A DNA stretch of 64,000 nucleotides, from positions 496,001 through 560,000 of the forward strand of contig JADKIU010000007.1 of the NCBI GenBank assembly GCA_016722565.1. The letters run 5' to 3'. Under the pieces are notes generated by a model. It was given only the letters and a program-made list of their open reading frames with translations. It did not search any database and had not been told where the DNA came from. The first letter of the stretch is position 1. Each line of letters opens with the position of its first letter. This document shows, in pieces, positions 42,911 to 52,500 of the stretch. This DNA comes from Bacteroidota bacterium. Lineage in GTDB: Bacteria > Bacteroidota > Bacteroidia > 2-12-FULL-35-15. Position numbers and translations under genes: made by a program.

Positions 42911-42994
42911 TTCTACCCATTTATAAACGTTTCTACTTAATTATAAACGAGTATACACAATTATAAACGGGTAATAAACGTTTCTACACGGATG
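42911..42994. repeat. 10-nt-periodic array C
   Basis: About eight units of 9-11 nt (CATTTATAAA, CGTTTCTACTT, AATTATAAA, CGAGTATACA, CAATTATAAA, CGGGTAATAAA, CGTTTCTACA, CGGATGCGCA). AAACGTTT is at 42925 and 42976. The array ends in the TTTCTACACGGAT motif. Confidence 0.85.
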
Positions 42995-43129
42995 CGCATT
43001 TAGGAGGAATAGAGAGAACGTATAGAAAGGGTGTTGAACGACAGATGCAGTGCGATTACAAGAAGATTGATTAAAAACGTATCCTTTTCAGAATTACTCA
43101 TTATAGAAGAATCATCATCATTGCATACT

Positions 43130-44359
43130 ATGAAAAAGATAGCAGTCCTTTTACTCTTAACCCTCTTTTGTAAAACAGGCATTAGTCAGATCAAATTTGA
43201 CATTTCCAAAATAAGAAAAACAGATACCGAAAAGTTTGAAAAAGAGAATTTGTCGAATGTCATTTATTTAGACATGACATTTGGTGGTTCAGACTTTGTG
43301 AACACCAACACGTTTAAAAAGCTCGAAAATAAAATTATTAAAAAAGTACAATATGTTTATTCCGACTATCCCAAGGACTTCGACTATTCTGAATTAGTTT
43401 TTCAACGCTTTGCCTCTTTATATGTTGAGCTGCCGCAGGTTTTTAACAAGTCGTGGATTGAATGGGAGATTATAAAACAAACAAAATGTTCCAGCGCGTA
43501 TGAAGCAAGTAGTCTGTTTCATGGGTTTGTCATCACATTTAAGGACGGAGCCGAACCGAACAAGCTGGTTGCAATTCCACCAGATATTCAAAAGAAATTA
43601 GACAAGATAACCTCCTCCGTTGAGTTTTTTGAAATTAAATCTACCGAAGATTTATCAAAATTTTTAGCGCCCAAAGAAATTAAAATCAGTGATATTAAAT
43701 ATCCGAATAAAACGGCCTCCATAAAATTGTTTAAACAAAAAGATGCGGGGGCATTGACCATTGTTGAAGGACTTTTTTTAACAACGGGAATTCCGCAAGG
43801 AGCTATTGGACCAAACAATTCCCCTTCCGTTAGCTCCGTCAATTATAACATCATTACCCCAGACAAAAATTTGTCGAGTTTAGTTGGCAATTCCTTATCG
43901 CTATTTGATGCAGCGATTATTGAATTCGATATACAGATTGATGCAGATTCATTAGTCTTTAAATATGCATTTGCATCGGAAGAGTATCCGGAGTATTTGC
44001 AATACAATGATGTTTTTGGGTTATTTATTTCGGGTCAAGGACTCAATAACAATCCCAAAGACACAACGTATAATTTGGCATCCCTTCCTGACGGGAAAAC
44101 GCCAATTTCTGTTTCATCAATCAATCACTTGAAAAATAGCAACTATTATATTTCCAATGATTATAATTCCGACTTAAAAATATTTAAGACATGGCAATAT
44201 GATGGTTTTACAAAGGTATTAACCGCCAAAATAAAAGTGAAGCCAAAGCATAAATATCATATCAAATTTGCCATAGCCGATTACGGTGACCCCTATTACG
44301 ATTCCGCAATTTTCATTGATGCATTTGGAATCAAGACTCCCAAAACACCGTTGCATTAA
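43130..44359 (+). CDS. Choice-of-anchor L domain secreted protein
   Basis: A 409-residue protein. ATG 43130 gives a signal peptide (MKKIAVLLLLTLFCKTGISQ). The C-terminal half is the choice-of-anchor L domain: FDIQIDADSLVFKYAFASEE, YPEYLQYNDVFGLFISG, and AKIKVKPKHKYHIKFAIADY then DSAIFIDAF. Such domains usually occur in T9SS cargo ahead of a sorting signal; here the protein ends right after the domain with no recognisable sorting tail. The N-terminal half is unrecognised. Flanked by arrays C and D. Confidence 0.82.
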   Translation: MKKIAVLLLLTLFCKTGISQIKFDISKIRKTDTEKFEKENLSNVIYLDMTFGGSDFVNTNTFKKLENKIIKKVQYVYSDYPKDFDYSELVFQRFASLYVELPQVFNKSWIEWEIIKQTKCSSAYEASSLFHGFVITFKDGAEPNKLVAIPPDIQKKLDKITSSVEFFEIKSTEDLSKFLAPKEIKISDIKYPNKTASIKLFKQKDAGALTIVEGLFLTTGIPQGAIGPNNSPSVSSVNYNIITPDKNLSSLVGNSLSLFDAAIIEFDIQIDADSLVFKYAFASEEYPEYLQYNDVFGLFISGQGLNNNPKDTTYNLASLPDGKTPISVSSINHLKNSNYYISNDYNSDLKIFKTWQYDGFTKVLTAKIKVKPKHKYHIKFAIADYGDPYYDSAIFIDAFGIKTPKTPLH

Positions 44360-44407
44360 CATGTTGTTTTTGAATATCTAGGCTTGCTATCCGTTGCAAC
44401 CGCTAAT

Positions 44408-44550
44408 CGTGTATAAACGTTTCTACTTAATTATAAACGAGTAATAAACGCTTACACACAAGTAATAAACGTTTATACTTAATTATACACGAATAGAAAC
44501 AGTTATACACGCTTATAAACGGGTAATAAACGTTTCTACACGGATAAGAT
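44408..44550. repeat. 10-nt-periodic array D (longest)
   Basis: About fourteen units over 143 nt. AAACGTTT lies at 44415, 44467 and 44528. It includes CGTTTCTACTT-AATTATAAA-CGAGTAA shared with C and E, and again ends in TTTCTACACGGATA. It occupies much of a 447-nt gene-free gap. Confidence 0.88.
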
Positions 44551-44704
44551 TTTACGATTTTAAAAGAGAATTTTAGAAAATTGTGTTTAACTTGTAGTGA
44601 GGAGCGGCTGGAGATTTTGGTTATTAGCATGAAAAGTTGAAGACATAAAATCAAACTGGAGGTATAAAGTCATTTAGCAACTTTTAACACCAAAAGTTTT
44701 TAAT

Positions 44705-44712
44705 TACATTTG
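44705..44712 (+). promoter_or_regulatory. Candidate -7 box before the lipoprotein gene
   Basis: TACATTTG matches TAnnTTTG, ~95 nt upstream of the ATG at 44807. Confidence 0.45.
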
Positions 44713-44806
44713 TTTTATCGACAACTTTGATTTGAAAAACGCCAAACAACGCCAGAGTACAAACCTTACGTACAAATACAAAATGACATTGTATACGAGT
44801 TATAAT

Positions 44807-45421
44807 ATGGTTAAAAACTTTACAACAATAATTTTCATGGGGCTACTTACATTTTTTTTCAGTTGTACCAACAAAAACACTAAGGCTCAGGATACAGTTA
44901 ATCTAGCTGAAATCACTTCACGCATAGATCCAGAAGAAGGTTGGAGCGACATTTTTTTAAAAATAACTTCTGACATCAAAACGGATACATCACATATTTA
45001 TATTGCCAAAGGTCTTTATAAAGGAAAAACTGTGGGATTACAAATTGAAGTAAATTCAAAAATCCAAGCCGGAATCGTTGACGGAAGGCCAGACCCCAAA
45101 TTTGGATTTATTGCAAATGCTGTTCGTCTTACAACAATTGGACAAGAGAGCGATGAACTGGTACAAGCTTTAGGAGAGCTTTATCAACAACCCGTAAAAA
45201 AAGGGTTTGCTAAACAAGCGATATCAGCAACAGCATTTTCACTCAATGAAATTGCTGTCGATCTTGATAAAAATGCATATTACAAACTGAAGCTATTCTT
45301 TGAAGAAGAAGGCTTGTATTCTGAAGTATTTCTGAACATTAATACCAACAAAAAGGAAATTGAAATACATGAAAAAGACGAAGGTTATAGAGAACCCCTA
45401 ATAAAGGTATGGACAAAGTAA
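44807..45421 (+). CDS. Hypothetical lipoprotein
   Basis: A 204-residue protein. ATG 44807 gives MVKNFTTIIFMGLLTFFFSC with the lipidated Cys in TFFFSC followed by TNKNTKAQ. The mature domain has KGLYKGKTVGLQIEVNSKIQ, GFIANAVRLTTIGQESDELV and a C-terminal beta-rich part (YKLKLFFEEEGLYSEVFLNI). No family is recognised. It lies between arrays D and E in the block of unrelated single genes. Confidence 0.6.
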   Translation: MVKNFTTIIFMGLLTFFFSCTNKNTKAQDTVNLAEITSRIDPEEGWSDIFLKITSDIKTDTSHIYIAKGLYKGKTVGLQIEVNSKIQAGIVDGRPDPKFGFIANAVRLTTIGQESDELVQALGELYQQPVKKGFAKQAISATAFSLNEIAVDLDKNAYYKLKLFFEEEGLYSEVFLNINTNKKEIEIHEKDEGYREPLIKVWTK

Positions 45422-45470
45422 GTCAACAGACTGAAAAACTTCTTGAAACAAATTGATTTCCTAATATACC

Positions 45471-45530
45471 CACGTAGAAACGTTTCTACTTAATTATAAA
45501 CGAGTAAAAACGATTATACACGATTAAGCG
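45471..45530. repeat. 10-nt-periodic array E
   Basis: Six units: CACGTAGAAA, CGTTTCTACT, TAATTATAAA, CGAGTAAAAA, CGATTATACA, CGATTAAGCG. AAACGTTT is at 45478. Confidence 0.85.
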
Positions 45531-45568
45531 TTGAATATTTAAATGTAGAATAAATAGACTCCATTAAA

Positions 45569-46405
45569 ATGACTAGATTTTTATTACTCGTATTTGGATT
45601 CATCGGTTTTTCCTTTCTGAGTTTACAAATAGACAAGAACAAGGAAACCTTTGTTGAAATAAAGGGTAAAAAGCAGTTTTACACAGCGAAAGGTGCTGGA
45701 GATCCAGTTGTGGTATTTATTACCGGACTTGGACCAACAATGGACGACTTTCAGAAGATACAAGCTCGTGTTTCCAAACATACAAAAACCATTTGCTACG
45801 ACCGGGCAGGGATTGGAAAATCAGAATCCTTTGGGAACGAACGAAACCTTGAAAATATATGCAACGAATTAAACGAATTGATTGATAAAATTGGATTGAA
45901 CAAACAATTCATATTAGTGGGACATTCCAGAGGCGGTTTGATAGCGCGGTATTTTGTAAGTAAATATCCGGAACGAGTTTGCGGATTGCTATTGATCGAC
46001 CCCGCCATTCCTGAACTCAAATGGAAGAAAAGAGAATTGAGAACAGAAAAAGAAAAAATTGAATTTGATACGTTTTACAATTCATTTTGTTATGATAGCA
46101 CAAACTACTCCGCTACGATAAGAAACGAATTCATACACTCTTTTACCACCGACTCTTCTTTTGTTTATGGAAAGGGATTTCCAACGAATATTCCAATCAC
46201 GATTATTGGTTCCAATAAACTAACGGAAGCAAAATACAGTAAAGAGGAAACGACAATAAAAGTTGACTTTCTGAATAGCTATTTAAAAATAAATTCAGCA
46301 ATAAAATTAATTCTTACCAGCAAGTCTGGACATTACATTTATGATACGGAACCCAAACTGGTAATCAATGAAATTTTAGCAATTGTCGATAATGTAAAAA
46401 ACTAA
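45569..46405 (+). CDS. Alpha/beta hydrolase
   Basis: A 278-residue alpha/beta-hydrolase with an N-terminal hydrophobic signal (LLLVFGFIGFSFLSLQI), so likely exported. The oxyanion segment is VVVFITGLGPTMDDF. The nucleophile elbow is LVGHSRGGLIARYF (Ser120), the acid is likely in LLIDPAIPEL or later, and the catalytic His is in SKSGHYIYDTEP. The family includes esterases, lipases and haloperoxidase-like enzymes; the substrate cannot be read from the sequence. It is preceded by array E. Confidence 0.87.
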   Translation: MTRFLLLVFGFIGFSFLSLQIDKNKETFVEIKGKKQFYTAKGAGDPVVVFITGLGPTMDDFQKIQARVSKHTKTICYDRAGIGKSESFGNERNLENICNELNELIDKIGLNKQFILVGHSRGGLIARYFVSKYPERVCGLLLIDPAIPELKWKKRELRTEKEKIEFDTFYNSFCYDSTNYSATIRNEFIHSFTTDSSFVYGKGFPTNIPITIIGSNKLTEAKYSKEETTIKVDFLNSYLKINSAIKLILTSKSGHYIYDTEPKLVINEILAIVDNVKN

Positions 46406-46499
46406 GAGAAAGGGATATTCGGATTCTAGAAAATTGTGTTAAACTTGTAAGCAGCAAACAGTCCGTTCCCAACCAACAAACAACCCTAGCGTAAAAACA

Positions 46500-46838
46500 A
46501 TGATCAATTACAATAACAAACAATTCAGACCAATTAGTAATACTGAAAATGGAGAAACCTCCAATGAAACTATTTTTTTGTATCAGCAAGTTGGTCGTAT
46601 TTTATCGTCTGAATATTCGGGAGGTAAAATCATTCAAGGACATTTAATTGGAATTGTAGATGAAGCGGGAAACATTGATATGCGTTACCATCAAGTAAAT
46701 GAAAAAGGAGAGCTAATGACGGGGATTTGCAAATCACGACCGGAAATATTGCCCAATGGGAAAATTAGATTGCATGAAACTTGGGAATGGACATCCGGTG
46801 ATAAGTCCAAGGGAGAATCAATAATTGAAGAACAATAA
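46500..46838 (+). CDS. Small conserved protein often labelled 'N-acetylglutamate synthase'
   Basis: A 112-residue soluble beta-rich protein. It contains NYNNKQFRPISNTENGETSN, GRILSSEYSGGKIIQGHLIG, AGNIDMRYHQVNEKGELMTG and GKIRLHETWEWTSGD. The pattern matches a widespread small family that carries the N-acetylglutamate synthase name in databases without a GNAT fold, so that name should not be trusted. The function is unknown. Confidence 0.75.
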   Translation: MINYNNKQFRPISNTENGETSNETIFLYQQVGRILSSEYSGGKIIQGHLIGIVDEAGNIDMRYHQVNEKGELMTGICKSRPEILPNGKIRLHETWEWTSGDKSKGESIIEEQ

Positions 46839-46850
46839 AAGAAATTAGAA

Positions 46851-46943
46851 ATGACGATTGAACTAAGGAAAATAGACGCGGCAGATTATAAAATTGTTCG
46901 TCATGAGCAACCTTTTGGAAAAACAGCGTTCCTGTTCAACTGA
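46851..46943 (+). pseudogene. Possible GNAT acetyltransferase remnant
   Basis: A 30-residue open frame beginning MTIELRKIDAADYKIVRHEQ resembles the N-terminus of some acetyltransferases but stops after FGKTAFLFN. There is no further acetyl-CoA-binding motif downstream. Confidence 0.25.
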
Positions 46944-46972
46944 AATGGATCCTTCAAAATCGATACCCAATC

Positions 46973-47032
46973 AATAATTTATGATAAATAATACATTTTT
47001 ATTGTTTATCAATAAATTATTAGTATGTTTGC
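46973..47032 (+). promoter_or_regulatory. Promoter with operator-like inverted repeat for the DUF2975/XRE pair
   Basis: AATAATTTATGATAAATAAT (46973-46992) and ATTGTTTATCAATAAATTATT (47001-47021) are near-complementary arms. The -7 box TATGTTTGC (47024-47032) matches consensus, with a TTG -33 element at 47003-47005, so the right arm covers the promoter spacer. This is consistent with autoregulation by the XRE protein. Confidence 0.6.
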
Positions 47033-47057
47033 AGCATCATTTAAAATTTTATTCACC

Positions 47058-47594
47058 ATGTCTAAAACAAACAACTTCGTATTTATCGTCTTAAAGATTG
47101 TTACTTGGATGATCTTCGTTGGTTTATGTATTGAAGCCGGAGGACTAATCGTCAATTTCTTTTTTAGTTTGTACAAACCTGAATTTGTCCAAAACTTATA
47201 TCAAAAACTGGATTTAAGCAGTATGTATGAACGCAGTCAATTCGCTTTTTACAGCATGTATAGTTTTATCCTGGTCATTGCACTTTTAAAAGCAGTCCTG
47301 TTTTATATCGTTGTTCGATTAATCAGTAACATTAATTTGGCAAAACCCTTCAATAGCTATTCTGCAAAACAGGTTTCGTTAATGAGTTATTATACTTTCT
47401 CTATCGGAATTTTGAGTTACATCGCCCGAGAAACGACACAGTACCTGCTAAACAGAGGTTATGCTATTGACAACTTAAATCAGTTTTGGGCAGACAGTCA
47501 AGCCTTTATTTTGATGGCAGCAGTCATTTATGTAATTGCAACAATTTTTTCTAAAGGTGTTGAAATTCAAAACGAAAACGACTTAACCGTATAA
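47058..47594 (+). CDS. DUF2975 membrane protein
   Basis: A 178-residue protein with four transmembrane helices, including VFIVLKIVTWMIFVGLCIEA, FAFYSMYSFILVIALLKAVL and AFILMAAVIYVIATIF. ATG 47058 (MSKTNN) is preferred because the upstream in-frame codon lies in the -7 box. DUF2975 proteins are typically encoded immediately before an XRE regulator, as here (3-nt gap). The function is unknown; they are often thought to act with the regulator as a membrane-linked control pair. Confidence 0.88.
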   Translation: MSKTNNFVFIVLKIVTWMIFVGLCIEAGGLIVNFFFSLYKPEFVQNLYQKLDLSSMYERSQFAFYSMYSFILVIALLKAVLFYIVVRLISNINLAKPFNSYSAKQVSLMSYYTFSIGILSYIARETTQYLLNRGYAIDNLNQFWADSQAFILMAAVIYVIATIFSKGVEIQNENDLTV

Positions 47595-47597
47595 ACG

Positions 47598-47819
47598 ATG
47601 CCAATTATTGTAAATTTAGATGTGATGATGGCGAAACGGAAAATATCGCTGAATGAACTTTCGGAAAGAGTCGATTTAACCTTGTCCAATCTTTCCATCT
47701 TAAAGACAGGAAAAGCAAAAGCAATTCGTTTTAGCACTTTAGAAGCCATTTGTAAAGCATTGGACTGTCAACCAGCCGATATTTTAGAATTTGTGAACGA
47801 CAAGAAAAAAAATCGTTAA
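47598..47819 (+). CDS. XRE/YozG-type helix-turn-helix regulator
   Basis: A 73-residue DNA-binding protein. The HTH is MAKRKISLNELSERVDLTLS with NLSILKTGKAKAIRFSTLEAI as recognition and dimer helices, followed by CKALDCQPADILEF, the standard end of this subfamily. It partners with the preceding DUF2975 gene. The inverted repeat upstream of that gene is a likely binding site. Confidence 0.92.
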   Translation: MPIIVNLDVMMAKRKISLNELSERVDLTLSNLSILKTGKAKAIRFSTLEAICKALDCQPADILEFVNDKKKNR

Positions 47820-47869
47820 TGATAAGTAGCTGCTAAATTTCAATTCATACAACATTGCTTTAAATAATA

Positions 47870-48076
47870 CCGATCTGCGAAAATTGTGCAAAGTTATTAC
47901 CTAACGACAGTATCGAAGCAATGATTTGCACGTATGAATGTACGTTCTGCATCACCTGTGTGAACGATATTCTTAAACATGTTTGTCCGAATTGTGGTGG
48001 TGGTTTTGAAAAACGCCCTGCCCGTTTGAGTACTCTGTTGCAAAAAATTCCTGCATGTACAAAACCACATCACTAA
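47870..48076 (+). pseudogene. Degenerate DUF1272 gene copy
   Basis: Readable as PICENCAKLLPNDSIEAMI, then a Cys-rich middle with VCPNCGGGFEKRPAR, stopping at PHH. It is a close copy of the gene at 57896. It lacks a start codon (an in-frame TAA lies just upstream) and has a premature stop, after which similarity continues to about 48145. Array F follows as array G follows the intact copy. Confidence 0.85.
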
Positions 48077-48160
48077 CCCATCGACAAAGAAGCCCTTCAA
48101 AATAAAATTTGAAAAAAAAAGCCATTGCATCCGAAAAAGGTAAAAATTTACTTCCGTTAT

Positions 48161-48200
48161 TATTCGTGTATAAACGAGTAGAGACAGTGATACATGGATA
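48161..48200. repeat. 10-nt-periodic array F
   Basis: TATTCGTGTA TAAACGAGTA GAGACAGTGA TACATGGATA. It is the diverged counterpart of array G, downstream of the DUF1272 relic. Confidence 0.7.
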
Positions 48201-48203
48201 TTT

Positions 48204-48234
48204 TTGAGTGTCTATTATTTTTTTGTACGTTTGC
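48204..48234 (+). promoter_or_regulatory. Strong consensus promoter with a long leader
   Basis: TTTTTG at 48201-48206, 19-nt spacing, TACGTTTGC at 48226-48234 match the -33/-7 Bacteroidota promoter. Transcription from ~48240 leaves ~245 nt before the LuxR gene. The leader starts with a hairpin-capable pair AAACCTAT/ATAGGTTT. No ORF was found in this 5' leader. Confidence 0.6.
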
Positions 48235-48484
48235 AACGAAACCTATCTAACATACAGTCAATAGGTTTTAATTATTTCAAGATTATCTTGTATCCTATTT
48301 TGATAATCTCGTTATAGGAAAAACTTTATTTATAGTCTCTACTTCGAATAAGATAAAAAGGCGAATTGTATTTTAATTGTGCTGTTACTTTCGATTCCTA
48401 TTTTTGGAAAAGTAAACAGAGGTATTCTTATTGGAGAAAATTCTAAAAGAATACGTAACAAAATCAACATAAAACAAAAAACTG

Positions 48485-49294
48485 ATGTCAGAAAAAATCA
48501 ACATTCCGCAAATCTCACAACAACGATTTATTGAATTATGGGAAGAAACAAGGACAGAAACGAATGAAGACGAACACAAAATTTATAAATTTTTCAAACC
48601 TTATATTGAAAGCATTCCGCGATTAACTTTAGGGGAATATTATTGGCAAATTTTTAGCAATTCACAGCCCTACCCTAAAATTCTAATGGCTGATGGTGCT
48701 GTAAATAAATTAACCCCCGTTGATGCAAAAGAGCTTGTGAATTCAAGCGTTGAAACATTTTTTTCATTTTATCATCCGGAAGATCTAACACATGTTCTTA
48801 CATTTCTCTCAACAATCTTCCGAATAGTCATTGATGAAGAAAAAAGCAAAAGAAAAAATTACAATATCACAATCTATGCACGGATTCAAAATGGGAATGG
48901 GCAATATGTCTGGAATAGTATTCAATACCCTGCACTTTACTTTGATGCAAATGACAATTTTTTATATGGAATGGCGCTGTATACGAATATAAACCATTTG
49001 GTGAAAGACAATATTGAACCAATGATGACGGTACTTAACTCAACGGAAACAAACAATCAAAAACTGGTTCATTACTCGTTACACAATCTGGAAGGGAAAC
49101 AAAATGAGTATCCAAACGTAAGCCCACGTGAAAGGGAAATTATTGCTTTGTTAAGCAGAGGCAAATCAAGTAAACAAATTGCCGATATTTTAAATCTATC
49201 AAAGAACACTGTTGATAATCACAGGCAACGTTTACTTAAAAAGTTTAATGTTCAGTCTTCCTCTGAATTAGTAACGAAAGCATTACTTTATTAA
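48485..49294 (+). CDS. LuxR C-terminal HTH transcriptional regulator with PAS-like N-domain
   Basis: A 269-residue regulator. Residues ~1-195 form a sensory region with PAS-fold character (FFSFYHPEDLTHVLTFL, NGNGQYVWNSIQYPALYFDA, FLYGMALYTNINHL). The C-terminal HTH is SPREREIIALLSRGKSSKQI followed by ADILNLSKNTVDNHRQRLLK, a canonical GerE/LuxR domain. No receiver domain is present, so it is not a phosphorelay regulator. It precedes the SprB-repeat adhesin gene in the same direction, whose promoter holds a perfect palindrome that could be its target (inference). Confidence 0.9.
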   Translation: MSEKINIPQISQQRFIELWEETRTETNEDEHKIYKFFKPYIESIPRLTLGEYYWQIFSNSQPYPKILMADGAVNKLTPVDAKELVNSSVETFFSFYHPEDLTHVLTFLSTIFRIVIDEEKSKRKNYNITIYARIQNGNGQYVWNSIQYPALYFDANDNFLYGMALYTNINHLVKDNIEPMMTVLNSTETNNQKLVHYSLHNLEGKQNEYPNVSPREREIIALLSRGKSSKQIADILNLSKNTVDNHRQRLLKKFNVQSSSELVTKALLY

Positions 49295-49426
49295 AATATA
49301 ATTCGTTCCATTCGTTCATGCATCCTTAGCAGGTAATTTATTCCCTTTTACAGCCAACTGTTGGGTTGTTTCTTTTTTTATTTACCGAAGAAATATACAT
49401 CCCACCTGAATTGATTGAACCACTCA

Positions 49427-49475
49427 ATTAGTGATAAATCACTAATTTACAACGCACTATCATCACCTATCTTTG
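49427..49475 (+). promoter_or_regulatory. Palindromic operator and promoter of the SprB-repeat gene
   Basis: ATTAGTGATAAATCACTAAT (49427-49446) is a perfect palindrome. TATCTTTG (49468-49475) is a -7 box, so the palindrome sits at about the -33 position. Confidence 0.55.
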
Positions 49476-49520
49476 TTTGCAACTCAATTAAAACATAAAT
49501 TGATTTTGCCAAAGATAGCT

Positions 49521-52500
49521 ATGAAAAAAACACTACTTTTTATGCTGGTATCCTTACTGGCCTTCTCTGCTAAGAGTCAAATTGTTGCCGGAGATATTGC
49601 ATTTATCGGATATAATGAAGATGCCCCGATTGATGGATTTTCAATCATTACCCTTACAACAATTCCGGGTAGTGCTGACATTTATTTTACAGATCAAGGA
49701 ATAAATTCAGCTACTGCATGGAACGCAAACGGAGAAGATCATTGGCGCTTTACTGCTCCTGCCGCAGGAATTCCATGCGGTACAATCATTTCGTTTACAG
49801 AAAATGTAGCAGACGTTCTTACCATCACCGGAATATCGGGAGGTTCAATTGTGCATTTGCAAGGCACCGGTTTGTTTAATCTTTCCGCTGGGGATCAACT
49901 GATCGCCTACACCGTTACTACTCCCGGTGTACCTGTATCGCTTTCTGGTGCAACTTTTATTGCAGCAATCACAACTGATGATGGTAACGGAACTCCTACT
50001 TGCTTGGATGGCGTTACCGGATGGAGTTCATCGAGCGGCTGTATTGGTACAAGCGTAAGCCGAAGTCTTGTACCTCCCGGGCTTACAAACGGAGTGAACT
50101 GCGTCTCTATTTATCCAACAATTGGTACTGAATTAGATAATTCAAAATACAATGGAACGCTTACTGGAACATCCACTGCAATAAGAGCAGCAATAAATAA
50201 TCGTGCTAATTGGATCGGAGACGATGTAACAAATTATAATATCAGTCCGGCCGGCTACCCAAGTCCAAGTATAATTTGTGGTTCACCTTGCCCAACCGTT
50301 TCTCCTACACTTGTTTCACAAACAAATATTTCTTGCAATGGAGGGAGCAATGGAGCAGCAACTGTATCTGCAGTTGGAGGAGCATCGTTCACCTATAATT
50401 GGGCACCCATTGGTGGTACAGCTGCTACTGCCACTGGATTATTTGCAGCAACCTATACATGCACCGTTACGAATGAATGTGGCAATACTGCAACACAATC
50501 CGTTACACTATCACAACCTGCTGCTTTAATTGCATCAGCTGCTTCACAAACAAATGTTTCTTGTTTTGGAGGAAGTAACGGTGCAGCTTCCGTTTCTGTG
50601 AGTGGTGGAACAACGGCATACACGTACAACTGGACACCGGGCAATCCAACCGGTGATGGAACCGTTTCTGTTACCGGATTAACTGCTGGTACATGGACGT
50701 GTACTGTTACCGATGCAAATTCGTGTACAGCAACGCGAACATTTAATATTACAGCACCTGCTGTTTTAGTTGCAACTGCTGCTTCACAAACAAATGTTTC
50801 TTGTTTTGGTGGAAGTAACGGTGCAGCTTCCGTTTCTGTGAGTGGTGGAACAACGGCATACTCTTACAACTGGACACCCGGCAACCCAACAGGTGATGGA
50901 ACTGTTTCTGTTACCGGATTAACTGCTGGCACATGGACATGCACTGTTACCGATGCAAATTCGTGTACAGCAACACAAACTTTTAATATTACTGCACCTG
51001 CTGTTTTAGTTTCAACTGCTGCTTCACAAACAAATGTTTCTTGTTTTGGAGGAAGTAACGGTGCAGCTTCCGTTTCTGTGAGTGGCGGAACAACTGCATA
51101 CTCTTACAACTGGACACCTGGCAACCCAACAGGTGATGGAACTGTTTCTGTTACCGGATTAACTGCTGGAACATGGACATGCACTGTTACCGATGCAAAT
51201 TCGTGTACAGCAACACAAACTTTTAATATTACTGCACCTGCTGTTTTAGTTGCAACTGCTGCTTCACAAACAAATGTTTCTTGTTTTGGTGGAAGTAACG
51301 GTGCAGCTTCCGTTTCTGTGAGTGGCGGAACAACTGCATACTCTTACAACTGGACACCTGGCAACCCAACAGGTGATGGAACTGTTTCTGTTACCGGATT
51401 AACTGCTGGAACATGGACATGCACTGTTACCGATGCAAATTCGTGTACAGCAACACAAACTTTTAATATTACTGCACCTGCTGTTTTAGTTGCATCGGCT
51501 GCTTCACAAACAAACATTTCTTGTTTTGGAGGAAGTAACGGTGCAGCTTCCGTTTCTGTGAGTGGTGGAACAACCGCATACTCTTACAACTGGACACCCG
51601 GAAATCCTACTGGTGATGGAACCGTTTCTGTTACCGGATTAACTGCTGGTACATGGACATGTACTGTTACCGATGCAAATTCTTGTACTGCTGCGCAAAC
51701 ATTTAATATTACATCCCCATCGAGTATTTCGGTAACCACTTCTTCTCAAACAAATGTTTCTTGTTTTGGAGGAAGTAATGGTGCCGCTGCTATTAACACA
51801 CCAACCGGAGGTGCAGGTGGTTACTCTTACAACTGGACACCCGGAAATCCTACAGGTGATGGAACTGTTTCGGTTACTGGATTAACTGCTGGAACATGGA
51901 CGTGTACTGTTACCGATGCAAATTCGTGTACAGCAACACAAACTTTTAATATTACATCCCCATCGAGTATTTCGGTAACCACTTCTTCTCAAACAAATGT
52001 TTCTTGTTTTGGAGGAAGTAATGGTGCCGCTGCTATCAACACACCAACTGGAGGTGCAGGTGGTTACTCTTACAACTGGACACCCGGAAATCCTACTGGT
52101 GATGGAACTGTTTCGGTTACTGGATTAACTGCTGGTACATGGACATGCACTGTTACCGATGCAAATTCGTGTACAGCTACACAAACTTTTAATATTACGG
52201 CACCTGCTGTTTTAGTTGCATCAGCTTCTTCTCAAACAAATGTTTCTTGTTTTGGAGGAAGTAATGGTGCCGCTGCTATTAACACACCAACCGGAGGTGC
52301 AGGTGGTTACTCTTACAACTGGACACCCGGAAATCCAACAGGCGATGGAACTGTTTCTGTTACCGGATTAACTGCTGGAACATGGACATGTACAGTTACC
52401 GATGCAAATTCGTGTACTGCAACACAAACTTTTAATATTACTGCACCTGCTGCTTTAATTGCATCGGCTGCTTCACAAACAAACATTTCTTGTTTTGGAG

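Noticed and set aside
41301..45530. Arrays A-E as CRISPR
   Set aside because: Units are ~10 nt with no unique spacers, and no cas genes are present.
46500..46838. N-acetylglutamate synthase function
   Set aside because: No GNAT fold or acetyl-CoA motif; the label is a database habit.
39274..46943. Calling the block a confirmed integron
   Set aside because: No integrase, no canonical attC right end, and spacers are mostly array repeats; kept only as a hypothesis.
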